A stretch of DNA of 64,000 bases, from NCBI GenBank assembly GCA_046049545.1, contig JBJORF010000001.1, positions 1 through 64,000 on the forward strand. The letters are read 5' to 3'. The notes beneath the pieces were generated by a model, which did not search any database, was not told the DNA's origin, and was given only the letters and a program-made list of their open reading frames with translations. This stretch comes from Romeriopsis sp046049545. Its GTDB lineage: Bacteria; Cyanobacteriota; Cyanobacteriia; Leptolyngbyales; Leptolyngbyaceae. Both the position numbers and the translations under genes were made by a program. Every line of letters starts with the position of its first letter. Position 1 is the first letter of the stretch. Of the stretch, positions 1-8,270 are shown in pieces.

Positions 1-36
1 CTGAACTGATGCATGATACGGTGATTGGCCTGTTCA

Positions 37-183
37 TCAATCTTTTTGAGTTTGGGTTGTCGATTTGATCAACTTCCACTCATCTGGAACATTACCCAAC
101 AGCGCATCACGCTTGGCATAATCCAGCGGCTGCAAAAATTCATATTGATTAATTCCAATAACGATCGCTTGATTCCGTGCCAT
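37..183 (-). pseudogene. Truncated caspase-like (peptidase C14) protein, N-terminal fragment
   Basis: A 48-codon frame starts at an ATG 4 nt after the stop of the Pepco gene and ends at two consecutive TGA codons. The first residues read MARNQAIVIGINQYEFLQPL followed by DYAKRD, which matches the first beta-strand and following helix of cyanobacterial metacaspase/caspase-like proteins. After about residue 27 the similarity stops and an unrelated tail (GNVPDEWKLIKS...) follows. The catalytic His and Cys of the fold lie much further on and are absent here. Pepco genes are commonly found beside caspase or trypsin-like peptidase genes, so this looks like the remains of such a pair, broken by deletion or recombination. 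Distal caspase fragments could lie left of the window. The identification is from recalled family sequence only. Confidence 0.55.
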
Positions 184-187
184 GCCA

Positions 188-544
188 CTATTCCGATCGC
201 TTAAACTTCAACTTGATCGCACCTTTCCCAGCCGCTTTACCACCTGCTACCAGCTTAATTTCGCCCTCACCACTAATCTCGATCGACAGCTCAATCTCCT
301 CCAGCTTCATCTGCGCTTGTCCTGGTTGTTGAGGTTGTGTCTGCGCCTCCGCCTGCCGAAACAATCGTCCCACCGTCTGCAAGAAACGGCTCATCTTCCG
401 CTCTAGCTCCGCCGCATCCAGTTGCTTATCCCGAAACTGCTTCACCTGCTGTTGAACTTCCTCGCCCCAGCCCTTCGATGTTGCCGTCGAGTCCGAAGTA
501 TCCACCGATTCACTCGTCACAATCCAAATCCGATCGCTATCCAT
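188..544 (-). CDS. Pepco-domain protein (effector-associated)
   Basis: This 118-residue protein begins MDSDRIWIVTSESVDT and ends with a glycine- and lysine-rich strand (GKAAGKGAIKLKFKR). Its middle has a helix with RKMSRFLQTVGRLFRQAE, then LEEIELSIEISGEGEIKL. This pattern matches the Pepco domain described in NTP-dependent conflict systems, where it is thought to act as an adaptor between a sensor and a caspase- or trypsin-like peptidase. The gene reads directly into the caspase-like fragment 4 nt downstream, which supports the assignment. The ATG is the only good start. No signal peptide or membrane segment is visible. Its present role is uncertain because the expected peptidase partner is truncated. 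Confidence 0.7.
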   Translation of the reverse strand: MDSDRIWIVTSESVDTSDSTATSKGWGEEVQQQVKQFRDKQLDAAELERKMSRFLQTVGRLFRQAEAQTQPQQPGQAQMKLEEIELSIEISGEGEIKLVAGGKAAGKGAIKLKFKRSE

Positions 545-583
545 AAAAATTAGAGCTATTACTTTGTCACCAGATTATAGCAG

Positions 584-1174
584 CTATTCCCCCGCCGCCA
601 GCACTTGCCCCGCCGTCAGCGTCAACCCCGGAAAAGTCTGCGAAACAATGATTTGACTGCCCGCAAAAGTCGCTTCCTCATAGGCATCATTCACCAACGT
701 CAACACCAGCACCACCTGCCGCGCCGGATCGATCAACCAATATTCAGGAATTCCACGACTCGCATATTCCGATCGCTTTTCCACATAATCCCGATCGTAA
801 TTCTCAGTTCCCGGTTTACCCGGAGACACCACCTCCACAACGATCAACGGATTTGGCTCCCCCAACCTCAAAATCGATTCTTTCCGCCCCTTGATTGCCT
901 GAATCGACTGCTCAGAATGCACAATCAGATCAGGTTCACGGGCTGACGCATATTTACTTCCGACCTGAACTTTCTGCTTAAATCCCAGTTGCTGGCGCGG
1001 AATACCTAAACTCGCAAAAGTAAAAATGAGAAATACTGCAATTTCAGTATTAATCGTACTTTCCGTTCCCATCTCGACTAAGACTCCATCGACCAATTCA
1101 TAGCGAGTATCCGTACCGTCATCATAGGTCAGGTACTCCTCAAGGCTCATGCGGCGTTGGGCAGCGACGGTCAT
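584..1174 (-). CDS. Uma2 family endonuclease-like protein (DUF820)
   Basis: This is a 196-residue member of the Uma2/DUF820 family, which has a PD-(D/E)XK nuclease-like fold and is greatly expanded in cyanobacteria. Visible family features are the N-terminal MSLEEYLTYDDGTDTRYELVDG, the acidic EPDLIV strand, PLIVVEVVSPG and the EYWLIDP strand near the C-terminus. The start at 1174 is chosen because AGGGAG lies about 9 nt upstream and the domain begins immediately. The frame stays open to 1408, but that extension has no family similarity and overlaps the neighbouring gene. Biological role and nuclease activity are not established for most members. Confidence 0.85.
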   Translation of the reverse strand: MTVAAQRRMSLEEYLTYDDGTDTRYELVDGVLVEMGTESTINTEIAVFLIFTFASLGIPRQQLGFKQKVQVGSKYASAREPDLIVHSEQSIQAIKGRKESILRLGEPNPLIVVEVVSPGKPGTENYDRDYVEKRSEYASRGIPEYWLIDPARQVVLVLTLVNDAYEEATFAGSQIIVSQTFPGLTLTAGQVLAAGE

Positions 1175-1229
1175 GGGGTCAGTCTCCCTGAGATTCACCG
1201 TAGGTAAACCCATTATATGAGATTTGCAG

Positions 1230-2810
1230 CTAGAACGGCACCTTAGCCCCGATCGACACCCACTCTCCACCGATCGGATGTGCAAATTCCAACTGCTGTG
1301 CGTGCAAATGCAATCGCATTTTATCCAAATCTCCCCAGGATTGGGGGTTTGGGGGCCAACCATATAACCGATCGCCCACAATGGGACAGCCCAAACCGAT
1401 CGCCGCATGTACCCGTAATTGGTGAGTACGACCCGTAATCGGGTGGAAAATAATCCGCGATCGCCCGTCCGATCGCTCTACCACCTGAAACTCCGTCACC
1501 GCAGGCTTACCCCGCATTTCATCTACCACTTGTTTAGGTCGCAAATCGGAATTGCCCCACAGCGGGAGATTGATGGTTCCAGCATCTTGTTGGACATTAC
1601 CAGCCACGATCGCGATATAGGTTTTTCGCGTTTTTCGCTCTTCAAAACAGCGTTGCATTTTCCGCTGCATTTCCAGATTTTTTGCGAACAATAAAACGCC
1701 TGATGTATCTTGATCCAGACGATGCACAGACTGCACATCAGGATACACATCTCGCAATCGCAATAACGCACTATCCGCCAAATCACTCCCCCGCCCCGGC
1801 ACCGAAAGCAAGCCACTTGGTTTATCGATCGCGATTAAATACTCATCTTCGTAGAGAATGACCAAATCTATCGATCGGGGCTGTGTTCCCGCCAACAAGA
1901 AACCCATAATCGGCTGACAGCGCGACTCACAAGCTCCATAAAATTGACCCGGCTGCTTGCCACTTTTCGCCTCCCCCCACCAAAATTCCGCCATCGCGAT
2001 CGGCTTGAGGCCCAGCACCGCCGCCTGATGCAGTAGCTTCGGCGCACAGCATTCCCCCGTTCCCGTCGGCGCACCTTGGGGCATGAGTTCCCGCAGTGAA
2101 GCCGACAAGCCGAGGAAATTGGTGAGCTGATAAGCCTGGTGCATTTGCAATTGCAGTTGTCGAGACAGTTCTTTGCGTTCTTGTTTGATGACTTGAATTC
2201 GGTTTTCTGCTTCGGTAATTTGCTGGATTAACGGTGCTAATCTTGCTTTGTGCTGTTTTTTCAGGCGGCGACGATCGGCCCCGTCCTGCCGACTTTGATA
2301 TTCTAAATCACTGATTTGTTGAGCTGTGAGTTCCGTTTGACGTTGCCGATCGCGCTCATTTTTGCGTTCCGCGTGCAGTTGATCGAGGGCAGTTAGTTCT
2401 TGCTTACAGAGCGTTTCTAAATCTTGATACGCTTGATAAATCGGCAGGGACTTTAATTGAATTAATTCCTGTTTTCGAGTTTCCAATGCAATCAAAGTTT
2501 CGACTTCCGATCGGGCAAAGCCTTCGCGTCCCGGCAATGGCGGTGCCCAACCTGGCAAAGCAGCGTCGCCATTGATCAATCCTGAATAGGCTTTGAGGAT
2601 TTGCCGATCGCCCGCAACCGTTTCCGCAATCAGCACGCCGTACATTTTGCCTTCCGTCGGCCAATTCGCATCAAAGGATTCCCACAGCGATCGAGCCGCA
2701 ACTTCAGATTCCATCGATCGGGGCAACCGCAACCGCTGTCCCGTCTGCGGGCACATCCCCTCATACCAGTAGGTGGCAGCCCAGTCAGTAACAGCTTGGT
2801 CGGAAGACAT
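1230..2810 (-). CDS. RluA-family pseudouridine synthase with long N-terminal extension
   Basis: The C-terminal ~220 residues form an RluA-type RNA pseudouridine synthase, which isomerises uridine in rRNA or tRNA. The catalytic motif HRLDQDTSG is at residue 363, with the catalytic Asp at about 366, followed by GRTHQLRVH and GDRLYG. The first ~300 residues include a long charged coiled coil (about 100–230) and Cys-containing motifs (MCPQTG, GECCAPK, CESRCQP) that may bind zinc and recognise RNA. The 526-residue length fits the large two-part RluA subfamily of cyanobacteria and gamma-proteobacteria rather than the ~300-residue RluD type. The target nucleotide cannot be told from sequence. Confidence 0.9.
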   Translation of the reverse strand: MSSDQAVTDWAATYWYEGMCPQTGQRLRLPRSMESEVAARSLWESFDANWPTEGKMYGVLIAETVAGDRQILKAYSGLINGDAALPGWAPPLPGREGFARSEVETLIALETRKQELIQLKSLPIYQAYQDLETLCKQELTALDQLHAERKNERDRQRQTELTAQQISDLEYQSRQDGADRRRLKKQHKARLAPLIQQITEAENRIQVIKQERKELSRQLQLQMHQAYQLTNFLGLSASLRELMPQGAPTGTGECCAPKLLHQAAVLGLKPIAMAEFWWGEAKSGKQPGQFYGACESRCQPIMGFLLAGTQPRSIDLVILYEDEYLIAIDKPSGLLSVPGRGSDLADSALLRLRDVYPDVQSVHRLDQDTSGVLLFAKNLEMQRKMQRCFEERKTRKTYIAIVAGNVQQDAGTINLPLWGNSDLRPKQVVDEMRGKPAVTEFQVVERSDGRSRIIFHPITGRTHQLRVHAAIGLGCPIVGDRLYGWPPNPQSWGDLDKMRLHLHAQQLEFAHPIGGEWVSIGAKVPF

Positions 2811-2871
2811 AACGGATTGGCGATGGCGGATTTGTTATGATGAGGAGAAGATCTTACCAACTGCTGGGTCT

Positions 2872-3510
2872 ATGGTCACTATCTCCCTCGAACAAATCAG
2901 CATCGAACCGGGAGAACGTCTGGTTCTACGAGACGTTACATGGCCCCGCTTTGAGGCGATTCTTCAGGCATTAGGCGACGATCGCAACACCCGAATCGCC
3001 TATCACGACGAGGTTTTAGAAATCATGGCACCGTTGCCAGAGCACGAGATTAATAAAGAAAGTCTGAGCGACTTGGTCAAAATTTTGCTTGAAGCCTTGG
3101 AAATCGACTACATCGCCCTCGGCTCCACCACCCTGAAGAAATTAAAAAAGCAAGCAGGCGTGGAACCGGATAGCTGCTTTTATATTCAGCATTGCGTCAT
3201 GATGCAGGGGAAGTTAAATATTGATTTAAATAGCGATCCACCCCCGGATCTAGCGATCGAAATTGATCTCACTTCCAAAACGAAATTAGATGCCTACATC
3301 GCAACTGCCGTCCCGGAAGTTTGGCGCTATGAGCAAGGTCAGTTGACGATTTATCGCTTTGTGGATGGCGCATACCTACCCGCCCCAAGCCAAATTTTGC
3401 CCAGTTGGCTACCCCCCAGTCGGTTAGTTGAGTTTTCCCAACTGATGCAAACGGGGAGTCGCTTGAGCGCAATTCGTGCTTTTCGATCGTTCATCCAAGC
3501 AGCGCATTAA
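2872..3510 (+). CDS. Uma2 family endonuclease-like protein
   Basis: This 212-residue protein is of the second common Uma2 type, with RFEAILQALGDDR, IAYHDEVLEIMAPL and HEINKESLSDLVKILLEAL in the N-terminal half, then EPDSCFYIQ, PPDLAIEIDLTS and VPEVWRYE. The Asp–Glu pair in PPDLAIEID is where PD-(D/E)XK-like nucleases carry their metal ligands. The frame is open from 2773, but the domain starts at ATG 2872, so that start is used. It is divergent from the RluA-type gene, with 61 nt between their starts. No function is known beyond the nuclease-like fold. Confidence 0.85.
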   Translation: MVTISLEQISIEPGERLVLRDVTWPRFEAILQALGDDRNTRIAYHDEVLEIMAPLPEHEINKESLSDLVKILLEALEIDYIALGSTTLKKLKKQAGVEPDSCFYIQHCVMMQGKLNIDLNSDPPPDLAIEIDLTSKTKLDAYIATAVPEVWRYEQGQLTIYRFVDGAYLPAPSQILPSWLPPSRLVEFSQLMQTGSRLSAIRAFRSFIQAAH

Positions 3511-3514
3511 GCCA

Positions 3515-4495
3515 TCACGCCACTCCTGTCTCAAACACCTGCCCAATCACCGCTTCGATCGGTGGATCAGTAATCGCCAAATCCACCACCTCAAAATCGG
3601 CTAACAATTTCGACACGACCTTCGTCAGTTCCTCCGGTTGCACCAAGAAGCTGGCACTGTTCCCTTCCAGCGTTTGTAAATCCGCGTAGGAACGCAACTG
3701 CTCCGGGGTGTAGCTCTTGCCCAGCTCCACCCGCACCTCCCGGCGTGGGGCGAACTTCTCTACCAGACCATCGAGGCTGCCGTCATAGATCAGCTCCCCC
3801 TGGTGAATCATCAGCACCCGCTGACAGAGCGCCGTAATGTCCGCCATGTAGTGACTCGTCAGCAGCACCGTCGCCTGGTAGCGCTGATTGTACTCCCGCA
3901 AAAACTCCCGCACTGCCAATTGGGCATTCACATCCAGCCCCAGGGTCGGTTCATCAAGAAACAGCACCTTGGGCTGATGCAGCAGCGCCGCCAGCAGTTC
4001 TGCCTTCATCCGTTCCCCCAGCGACAGCTTGCGCACAGGCTGCTTCAGTTGCCGATCGAGCCCCAGCATCTCCGCCAGTTCCCCAATCCGCTGATTCAGC
4101 ACCCGATCGCTCAGGTCATACACCGCCCCATTGATCCGCAGCGAATCCATCGCGGGCAAATCCCAGATTAGTTGCTGCTTCTGGCCCATCACCAACGTAA
4201 TCTGCCGCAAAAACTTCGCCTCCCGCCGAAACGGCGTCGCCCCGGCCACCTGCACCGTCCCGGACGAAGGATGAATCAACCCCGTCAGCATCTTCAGCGT
4301 TGTCGTCTTGCCCGCGCCATTCGCCCCGAGAAATCCGACCATTTCACCCGGCGCAATTTCAAAGGAAACCGCCTTCACCGCTTCGATTTCCCGGTAGGTG
4401 CGCTTGAAGAAATGCGCGATCGTCCCCTGCATCCCCGGCTCCTTCACCGCCACCGGATAGACTTTGCGCAGATTTTGAACCAGGATCTCAGACAT
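3515..4495 (-). CDS. ABC exporter ATP-binding protein (COG4586-like)
   Basis: This 326-residue ATPase carries Walker A GANGAGKTT, signature LSLGERMKAELLAALL, Walker B VLFLDEP and the switch His in LLTSHYM. The stretch FLRQITLVMGQKQQLIWDLP is characteristic of the COG4586 family. Those ATPases work with two dissimilar ABC-2 permeases (COG4587 and COG3694). Both permease types occur here at 49255–50871, about 45 kb away, and no permease adjoins this gene, so the transporter appears genetically split. Start at ATG 4495; the open frame upstream to 4552 runs through a tandem repeat and is not credible coding. The substrate is unknown. Confidence 0.85.
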   Translation of the reverse strand: MSEILVQNLRKVYPVAVKEPGMQGTIAHFFKRTYREIEAVKAVSFEIAPGEMVGFLGANGAGKTTTLKMLTGLIHPSSGTVQVAGATPFRREAKFLRQITLVMGQKQQLIWDLPAMDSLRINGAVYDLSDRVLNQRIGELAEMLGLDRQLKQPVRKLSLGERMKAELLAALLHQPKVLFLDEPTLGLDVNAQLAVREFLREYNQRYQATVLLTSHYMADITALCQRVLMIHQGELIYDGSLDGLVEKFAPRREVRVELGKSYTPEQLRSYADLQTLEGNSASFLVQPEELTKVVSKLLADFEVVDLAITDPPIEAVIGQVFETGVA

Positions 4496-4511
4496 AGGGC
4501 CACCAGACAGC

Positions 4512-4567
4512 ACAAACCAGACAAGACAAACCAGACAAGACAAACCAGACAAGACAAACCAGACAAG
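4512..4567. repeat. Tandem repeat, 14 bp x 4
   Basis: The unit acaaaccagacaag is repeated four times without error in the gap between the ABC ATPase start and ispH. Partial flanking copies are visible on both sides (ccagacag, acaagacc). There are no spacers, so this is not a CRISPR array. The array lies in the 5' leader of the ATPase gene. Confidence 0.95.
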
Positions 4568-4722
4568 ACCGACTTTACTATCCTACGGTGTCCCGCGAAA
4601 ATTCCCGACTTTGATCCCGAAAAGCCGACAGCAAGCAAGCTATGATCAGAGTCATTAAGCAGCGACTGCATACATCATTTAGCAAACCCCTGGAGTGCGG
4701 CATGACGACTGAGATCACCCCG

Positions 4723-5916
4723 ATGGACACCAAATCTTTCAAACGGGCCCTGAACCACTCCGAAAACTACCACCGCAAGGGATTTGGTCATGATGAAGCC
4801 GTCGCCAGCACCATGCAATCCGAATACAACAGCCCCCTCATCCAGGAAATTCGCGACCGGAACTATCGCCTCAAGCGCGGTCAAGTCACTATTCTCCTGG
4901 CCCAGTCCTTCGGCTTTTGCTGGGGCGTTGAACGGGCGGTAGCGATGGCCTACGAAACCCGCACCCATTTCCCCACCGAGCGCATCTGGATCACCAATGA
5001 GATTATTCACAACCCCTCCGTCAATCAGCGGCTTCAGGACATGAACGTGCAGTTTATTGAACTGGTGGATGGTGAGAAAGATTTCTCCGGGGTGCAGCAA
5101 GGCGATGTGGTGATTTTGCCTGCCTTTGGGGCCAGTGTGCAGGAAATGCAATTGCTCAACGATCGCGGCTGCACGATCGTCGATACGACTTGCCCCTGGG
5201 TATCCAAGGTCTGGAACACGGTCGAGAAGCATAAGAAAATGACCTTCACCTCGATCATCCACGGCAAATACAATCACGAAGAAACCGTCGCCACCAGTTC
5301 CTTCGCCGGGGTTTATTTAATCGTATTGAATATGGCCCAAGCGGAATATGTCGCCAATTACATTCTCAATGGTGGCGATAAAGCCGAATTTATGGCGAAA
5401 TTCAAAAACGCTCACTCCGCTGGATTTGACCCCGATCGCGATCTTCAAGGCGTGGGCATTGCCAACCAAACCACAATGCTCAAAGGCGAAACCGAGGAAA
5501 TCGGCAAATTATTTGAGCGCACGATGATGCGCAAATATGGCCCGGACAAACTGAATCAGCATTTCTGGAGTTTCAATACAATTTGCGACGCGACCCAGGA
5601 ACGACAGGATGCGATGTTTGAATTAGTCGATGAAAAGTTAGACCTGATGGTCGTCATCGGCGGCTACAATTCGTCCAATACTACCCACCTCCAAGAAATC
5701 GCGATCGAACGGAATATCCCGTCCTATCACATCGATCAAGCCGATCGAATTTTGGACAATCACCGGATCGAGCACAAACCCCTCGGCAAGGATTTGGAAA
5801 TCACCGAAAATTGGTTGCCCGAGGGTGAGATTGTTGTCGGTATCACATCCGGAGCATCAACACCCGATATGGTCGTGCAGGAGACGATCGAACGCATCTT
5901 CGCCGCCAAGGGATAG
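4723..5916 (+). CDS. ispH: 4-hydroxy-3-methylbut-2-enyl diphosphate reductase
   Basis: IspH catalyses the last step of the MEP pathway, reducing HMBPP to IPP and DMAPP through a [4Fe-4S] cluster in the cytosol. The cyanobacterial/plant-type protein is recognised from MDTKSFKRAL, the cluster Cys in FGFCWGVERAV, DTTCPWVSKVWN and FNTICDATQERQ, and GGYNSSNTTHL. Length is 397 residues, as usual for cyanobacteria. ATG 4723 matches the family start. An in-frame ATG at 4702 has a better Shine–Dalgarno (GGAG 6 nt upstream) and would add seven residues, so it may be the true start. crcB follows after 4 nt. Confidence 0.96.
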   Translation: MDTKSFKRALNHSENYHRKGFGHDEAVASTMQSEYNSPLIQEIRDRNYRLKRGQVTILLAQSFGFCWGVERAVAMAYETRTHFPTERIWITNEIIHNPSVNQRLQDMNVQFIELVDGEKDFSGVQQGDVVILPAFGASVQEMQLLNDRGCTIVDTTCPWVSKVWNTVEKHKKMTFTSIIHGKYNHEETVATSSFAGVYLIVLNMAQAEYVANYILNGGDKAEFMAKFKNAHSAGFDPDRDLQGVGIANQTTMLKGETEEIGKLFERTMMRKYGPDKLNQHFWSFNTICDATQERQDAMFELVDEKLDLMVVIGGYNSSNTTHLQEIAIERNIPSYHIDQADRILDNHRIEHKPLGKDLEITENWLPEGEIVVGITSGASTPDMVVQETIERIFAAKG

Positions 5917-5920
5917 CACC

Positions 5921-6328
5921 GTGCCCGATAGTTCGCTATTCCAGGAACTCCGCGCCCCGATCGCGATTAGCCTTGGGGCGATCGGGGGGGCCTTGTGCCG
6001 CTACTACCTCACCCGTTGGAGCCTAACCCAATGGGGCAATGGTTTTCCCTACGGCACACTGCTGATTAATCTCAGCGGCTGCGCAATAATGGGCTTAGTC
6101 AACGGTCTCGGGCCCAAGCCATCCCCCCTCCAACTGCTGGCAACCACGGGCTTTCTCGGCGCTTACACCACCTTTTCAACCTATGGTTTGGAAACCGTTC
6201 AGTTATTTCAGCGGGGGGCGATCGGACTGGCAGGCAGCTATTGGCTTGGCAGCGCGGGCTTGGGGCTATTGTTTGTTGTTTTGGGTCAGGGGTTGGGGGC
6301 GGCAATCCGGCAAGGGTTGGGGCGCTAA
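5921..6328 (+). CDS. crcB: Fluoride ion exporter FluC/CrcB
   Basis: This is a 135-residue, four-helix membrane protein of the FluC family, which forms dual-topology dimeric fluoride channels. Diagnostic segments are GAIGGALCRYYLTR, GTLLINLSGCAIMG and GFLGAYTTFSTYGLE; the last holds the TTFS polar track. A GTG start at 5921 is used because it lies 4 nt after the ispH stop and gives the normal N-terminus; the longer frame overlaps ispH. Cotranscription with ispH is likely. No fluoride riboswitch precedes it, as there is no room for one. Confidence 0.92.
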   Translation: MPDSSLFQELRAPIAISLGAIGGALCRYYLTRWSLTQWGNGFPYGTLLINLSGCAIMGLVNGLGPKPSPLQLLATTGFLGAYTTFSTYGLETVQLFQRGAIGLAGSYWLGSAGLGLLFVVLGQGLGAAIRQGLGR

Positions 6329-6378
6329 ACCAATCCCCGCTACAATTTTCAGTTATTGATGATTGAGGGGTTTATCCC

Positions 6379-6852
6379 ATGCTTCCTGCTTGGTTGGTCA
6401 TTGTCGTCGTTGCTGTACTCGTTGGTGTCGGGCTCAACCAACTGATTAAAAGTGACCAACGCTGGTTCTTCCGCCTCCGTCGTCCGGCTTGGCTCACCTT
6501 CGAGTCGCTGATTCCGCTGATCTGGATAACAATCTTCATTGCCGCCGGCTGGTCTGCCTACGCCGTCTGGCAAGCCGCACCCGGCACCACGATCACCTGG
6601 CTTAAGATGGTCGGCTACGTCTTGCTCGAAATCGTCACCCTCGCCTATACCCCCGTCATGTGTCGTCTCCGTAGTCTCCGAGTGGGTGTAATCATCGGCG
6701 CAGCAGGCTTTGTGGTGGGTCTCATCCTCAGTCTCTGGGTTCGCCCCGATGCCCCGATCGGCTTTCTTCTGCTCCTCCCCTATCTCCTCTGGAGCCCGAT
6801 CGGCACCTTCGTCACCTGGCAAATGATGCAAATTAACCCCAACGATCGCTAA
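6379..6852 (+). CDS. TspO/MBR family membrane protein
   Basis: This 157-residue protein has five predicted transmembrane helices and the TspO-like features RRPAWLTFESLIPLIW and AGWSAYAVW after helix 1, and a final helix LLLPYLLWSPIGTFVTWQM. TspO/MBR proteins bind porphyrins and related tetrapyrroles and influence their turnover under stress. The sequence is a divergent member, since the usual WYxxLxKP motif is replaced by the RRPAWL stretch. It begins 50 nt after crcB and could be part of the same transcript. A hairpin follows the stop. Confidence 0.75.
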   Translation: MLPAWLVIVVVAVLVGVGLNQLIKSDQRWFFRLRRPAWLTFESLIPLIWITIFIAAGWSAYAVWQAAPGTTITWLKMVGYVLLEIVTLAYTPVMCRLRSLRVGVIIGAAGFVVGLILSLWVRPDAPIGFLLLLPYLLWSPIGTFVTWQMMQINPNDR

Positions 6853-6854
6853 TC

Positions 6855-6882
6855 TCCGTATCTATCTTCAGGCAGATACGGA
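6855..6882 (+). terminator. Hairpin after the TspO-like gene
   Basis: A 9-bp perfect stem (tccgtatct / agatacgga) with a 10-nt loop begins 2 nt after the stop. A T-run (ttttttc) follows about 10 nt later, so the terminator is imperfect but plausible. Confidence 0.55.
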
Positions 6883-7335
6883 ATTAATCCAGATTTTTTC
6901 TTCAACAGGATGTTAGTTTAGCCCGATCGCCATAAGGCAACCACATCAGGATTACTCCTATTCTCAGTCTATCTCTCAAGACATAGAAAACCAGCAAAAA
7001 TTCAGCGCCATCAGTCCTAGGATAGGTTTTATCGTTTTCTCAGCAAAGTCTTACAAATCACGAATAAATCACGAAGTTGTCGTGATACTACGTAGGTTTT
7101 ATTGCCAATCCAGCTGCATCTGGAACATGATGAGTCATGGAAATACGGAGAGCGTCTTTCCTTCGGGGTTCAGATTTTAGTTACGCAATTTCTTGCCAGG
7201 ATTTTTAGCATTACTTGAGATGGCGCAAGGCATTTTCGGCCAAGCATTTTCCTCAGTGTTGCCAGTACAGCATCTTTACCAATCTGATCCGAAATCTATT
7301 CATTGTTCCTGACTCGACACAAAGGTCTTTTCATC
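6883..7335 (+). other. Intergenic region and 5' leader of the PEP-CTERM gene
   Basis: About 450 nt without a credible gene. A short open frame at 7215–7409 overlaps the PEP-CTERM start in another frame and lacks protein-like composition. The region presumably holds the promoter and a leader for the downstream secreted protein. I see no clear -35/-10 pair and no known riboswitch. Confidence 0.5.
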
Positions 7336-8094
7336 ATGAAAAACAAGATTGCATTAGCTTTCGCAGGTATCGCTACGTTAGCTGTGACCGCCTTTGCTGC
7401 ACCCGCTAAAGCTGAGGTTCAGTTCGGCACGTCCCACGACACGCAGTGCGCCGCTGGCAACACTGCCTCTGCTTGCTCCCTGCAAAGTTTGCTGAACCAC
7501 TACACAGTGAATGGCCCGCAGGTGAACACAGCACAGGATACGGGTTACGAACTATTCCGCAACAACGGCAACAGTGCCACGAGCAGCTTCCTGTTCTCGA
7601 TCGCTGGCTTTGCTCCGCACAATACCTTCGGTCTGTATAAGTCCACTGACCCAAATACCAAAATTCAACTGTTTGGCGGTGGCACCACTGGCGGTAGCGA
7701 GTCCTTGGTAAAGTTCTTGGGCAATGGTTCAGTTCAAGTCGGTAACAACACAGTCAACAACTTCGGCACTGACTTCGGGTTCTACCTGAGCGGCCCCGGT
7801 GGTACGTTCTTCTCCCAGAAAGGACTGAACGGTGGTAACCAGCAGTCGGTGATCTACAAAGGTAACGGTGCAAAATTCAACGTCGGTGGCAAGACGATCG
7901 ACTTTGACCCCAGCAAGTACCTGATTGCTTTTGAAGATGTTAAGTTCGGCCAAAGCGATAAAGATTACAACGACTTCGTGGCGGTAATTTCCGGTGTGCG
8001 TCACGCCCACGATGTCCCGGAACCCGCTTTGATGCTGGGGATGGCAACGGTCGTCGGTGGCGCGATTGTCTCCCGTCGTCGCAAGCACAGCTAG
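7336..8094 (+). CDS. Secreted PEP-CTERM sorted protein with DUF4114-like domain
   Basis: This 252-residue exported protein has a signal peptide (MKNKIALAFAG...AFAAPAKA) and a C-terminal PEP-CTERM tripartite signal: VPEP, a hydrophobic helix and RRRK. Such tails are processed by exosortase (Xrt) and direct proteins to the cell surface. The body is rich in Gly, Asn, Ser and Thr, and a segment near the end (FEDVKFGQSDKDYNDFVAVI) matches the acidic, calcium-binding-like motif of DUF4114 domains. No exosortase gene is in the window. The start at 7336 is the first Met before the signal peptide. Its role is unknown but is likely in the extracellular matrix. Confidence 0.8.
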   Translation: MKNKIALAFAGIATLAVTAFAAPAKAEVQFGTSHDTQCAAGNTASACSLQSLLNHYTVNGPQVNTAQDTGYELFRNNGNSATSSFLFSIAGFAPHNTFGLYKSTDPNTKIQLFGGGTTGGSESLVKFLGNGSVQVGNNTVNNFGTDFGFYLSGPGGTFFSQKGLNGGNQQSVIYKGNGAKFNVGGKTIDFDPSKYLIAFEDVKFGQSDKDYNDFVAVISGVRHAHDVPEPALMLGMATVVGGAIVSRRRKHS

Positions 8095-8095
8095 C

Positions 8096-8123
8096 TTGAT
8101 GCAACTCAGTTGATGCAACTCAG
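8096..8123. repeat. Tandem duplication, 14 bp x 2
   Basis: The unit ttgatgcaactcag occurs twice head to tail, just after the stop of the PEP-CTERM gene, followed by a partial third copy (ttga). Confidence 0.9.
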
Positions 8124-8174
8124 TTGACCTTGTGCGAGACACAAGTGAATAATTCGTCGAACAATTGGTAATCC

Positions 8175-8203
8175 AAGCGACTGGTTCTAAGGATCAGTCG
8201 CTT
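8175..8203 (+). terminator. Terminator after the PEP-CTERM gene
   Basis: A 9-bp perfect stem (aagcgactg / cagtcgctt) with an 11-nt loop is followed by tcatttt. It sits between convergent genes and may also serve mltA on the other strand. Confidence 0.7.
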
Positions 8204-8270
8204 TCATTTTCAGTTAAACAATCAAATTATCTAACGCAATTACCAACACAAAATCAACAGATGCAATATG

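Noticed and set aside
4512..4567. Direct repeats as a CRISPR array
   Set aside because: Units are 14 bp, adjacent and without spacers; no cas gene is present.
5917..5921. Fluoride riboswitch before crcB
   Set aside because: Only 4 nt separate ispH and crcB, and no riboswitch consensus is seen.
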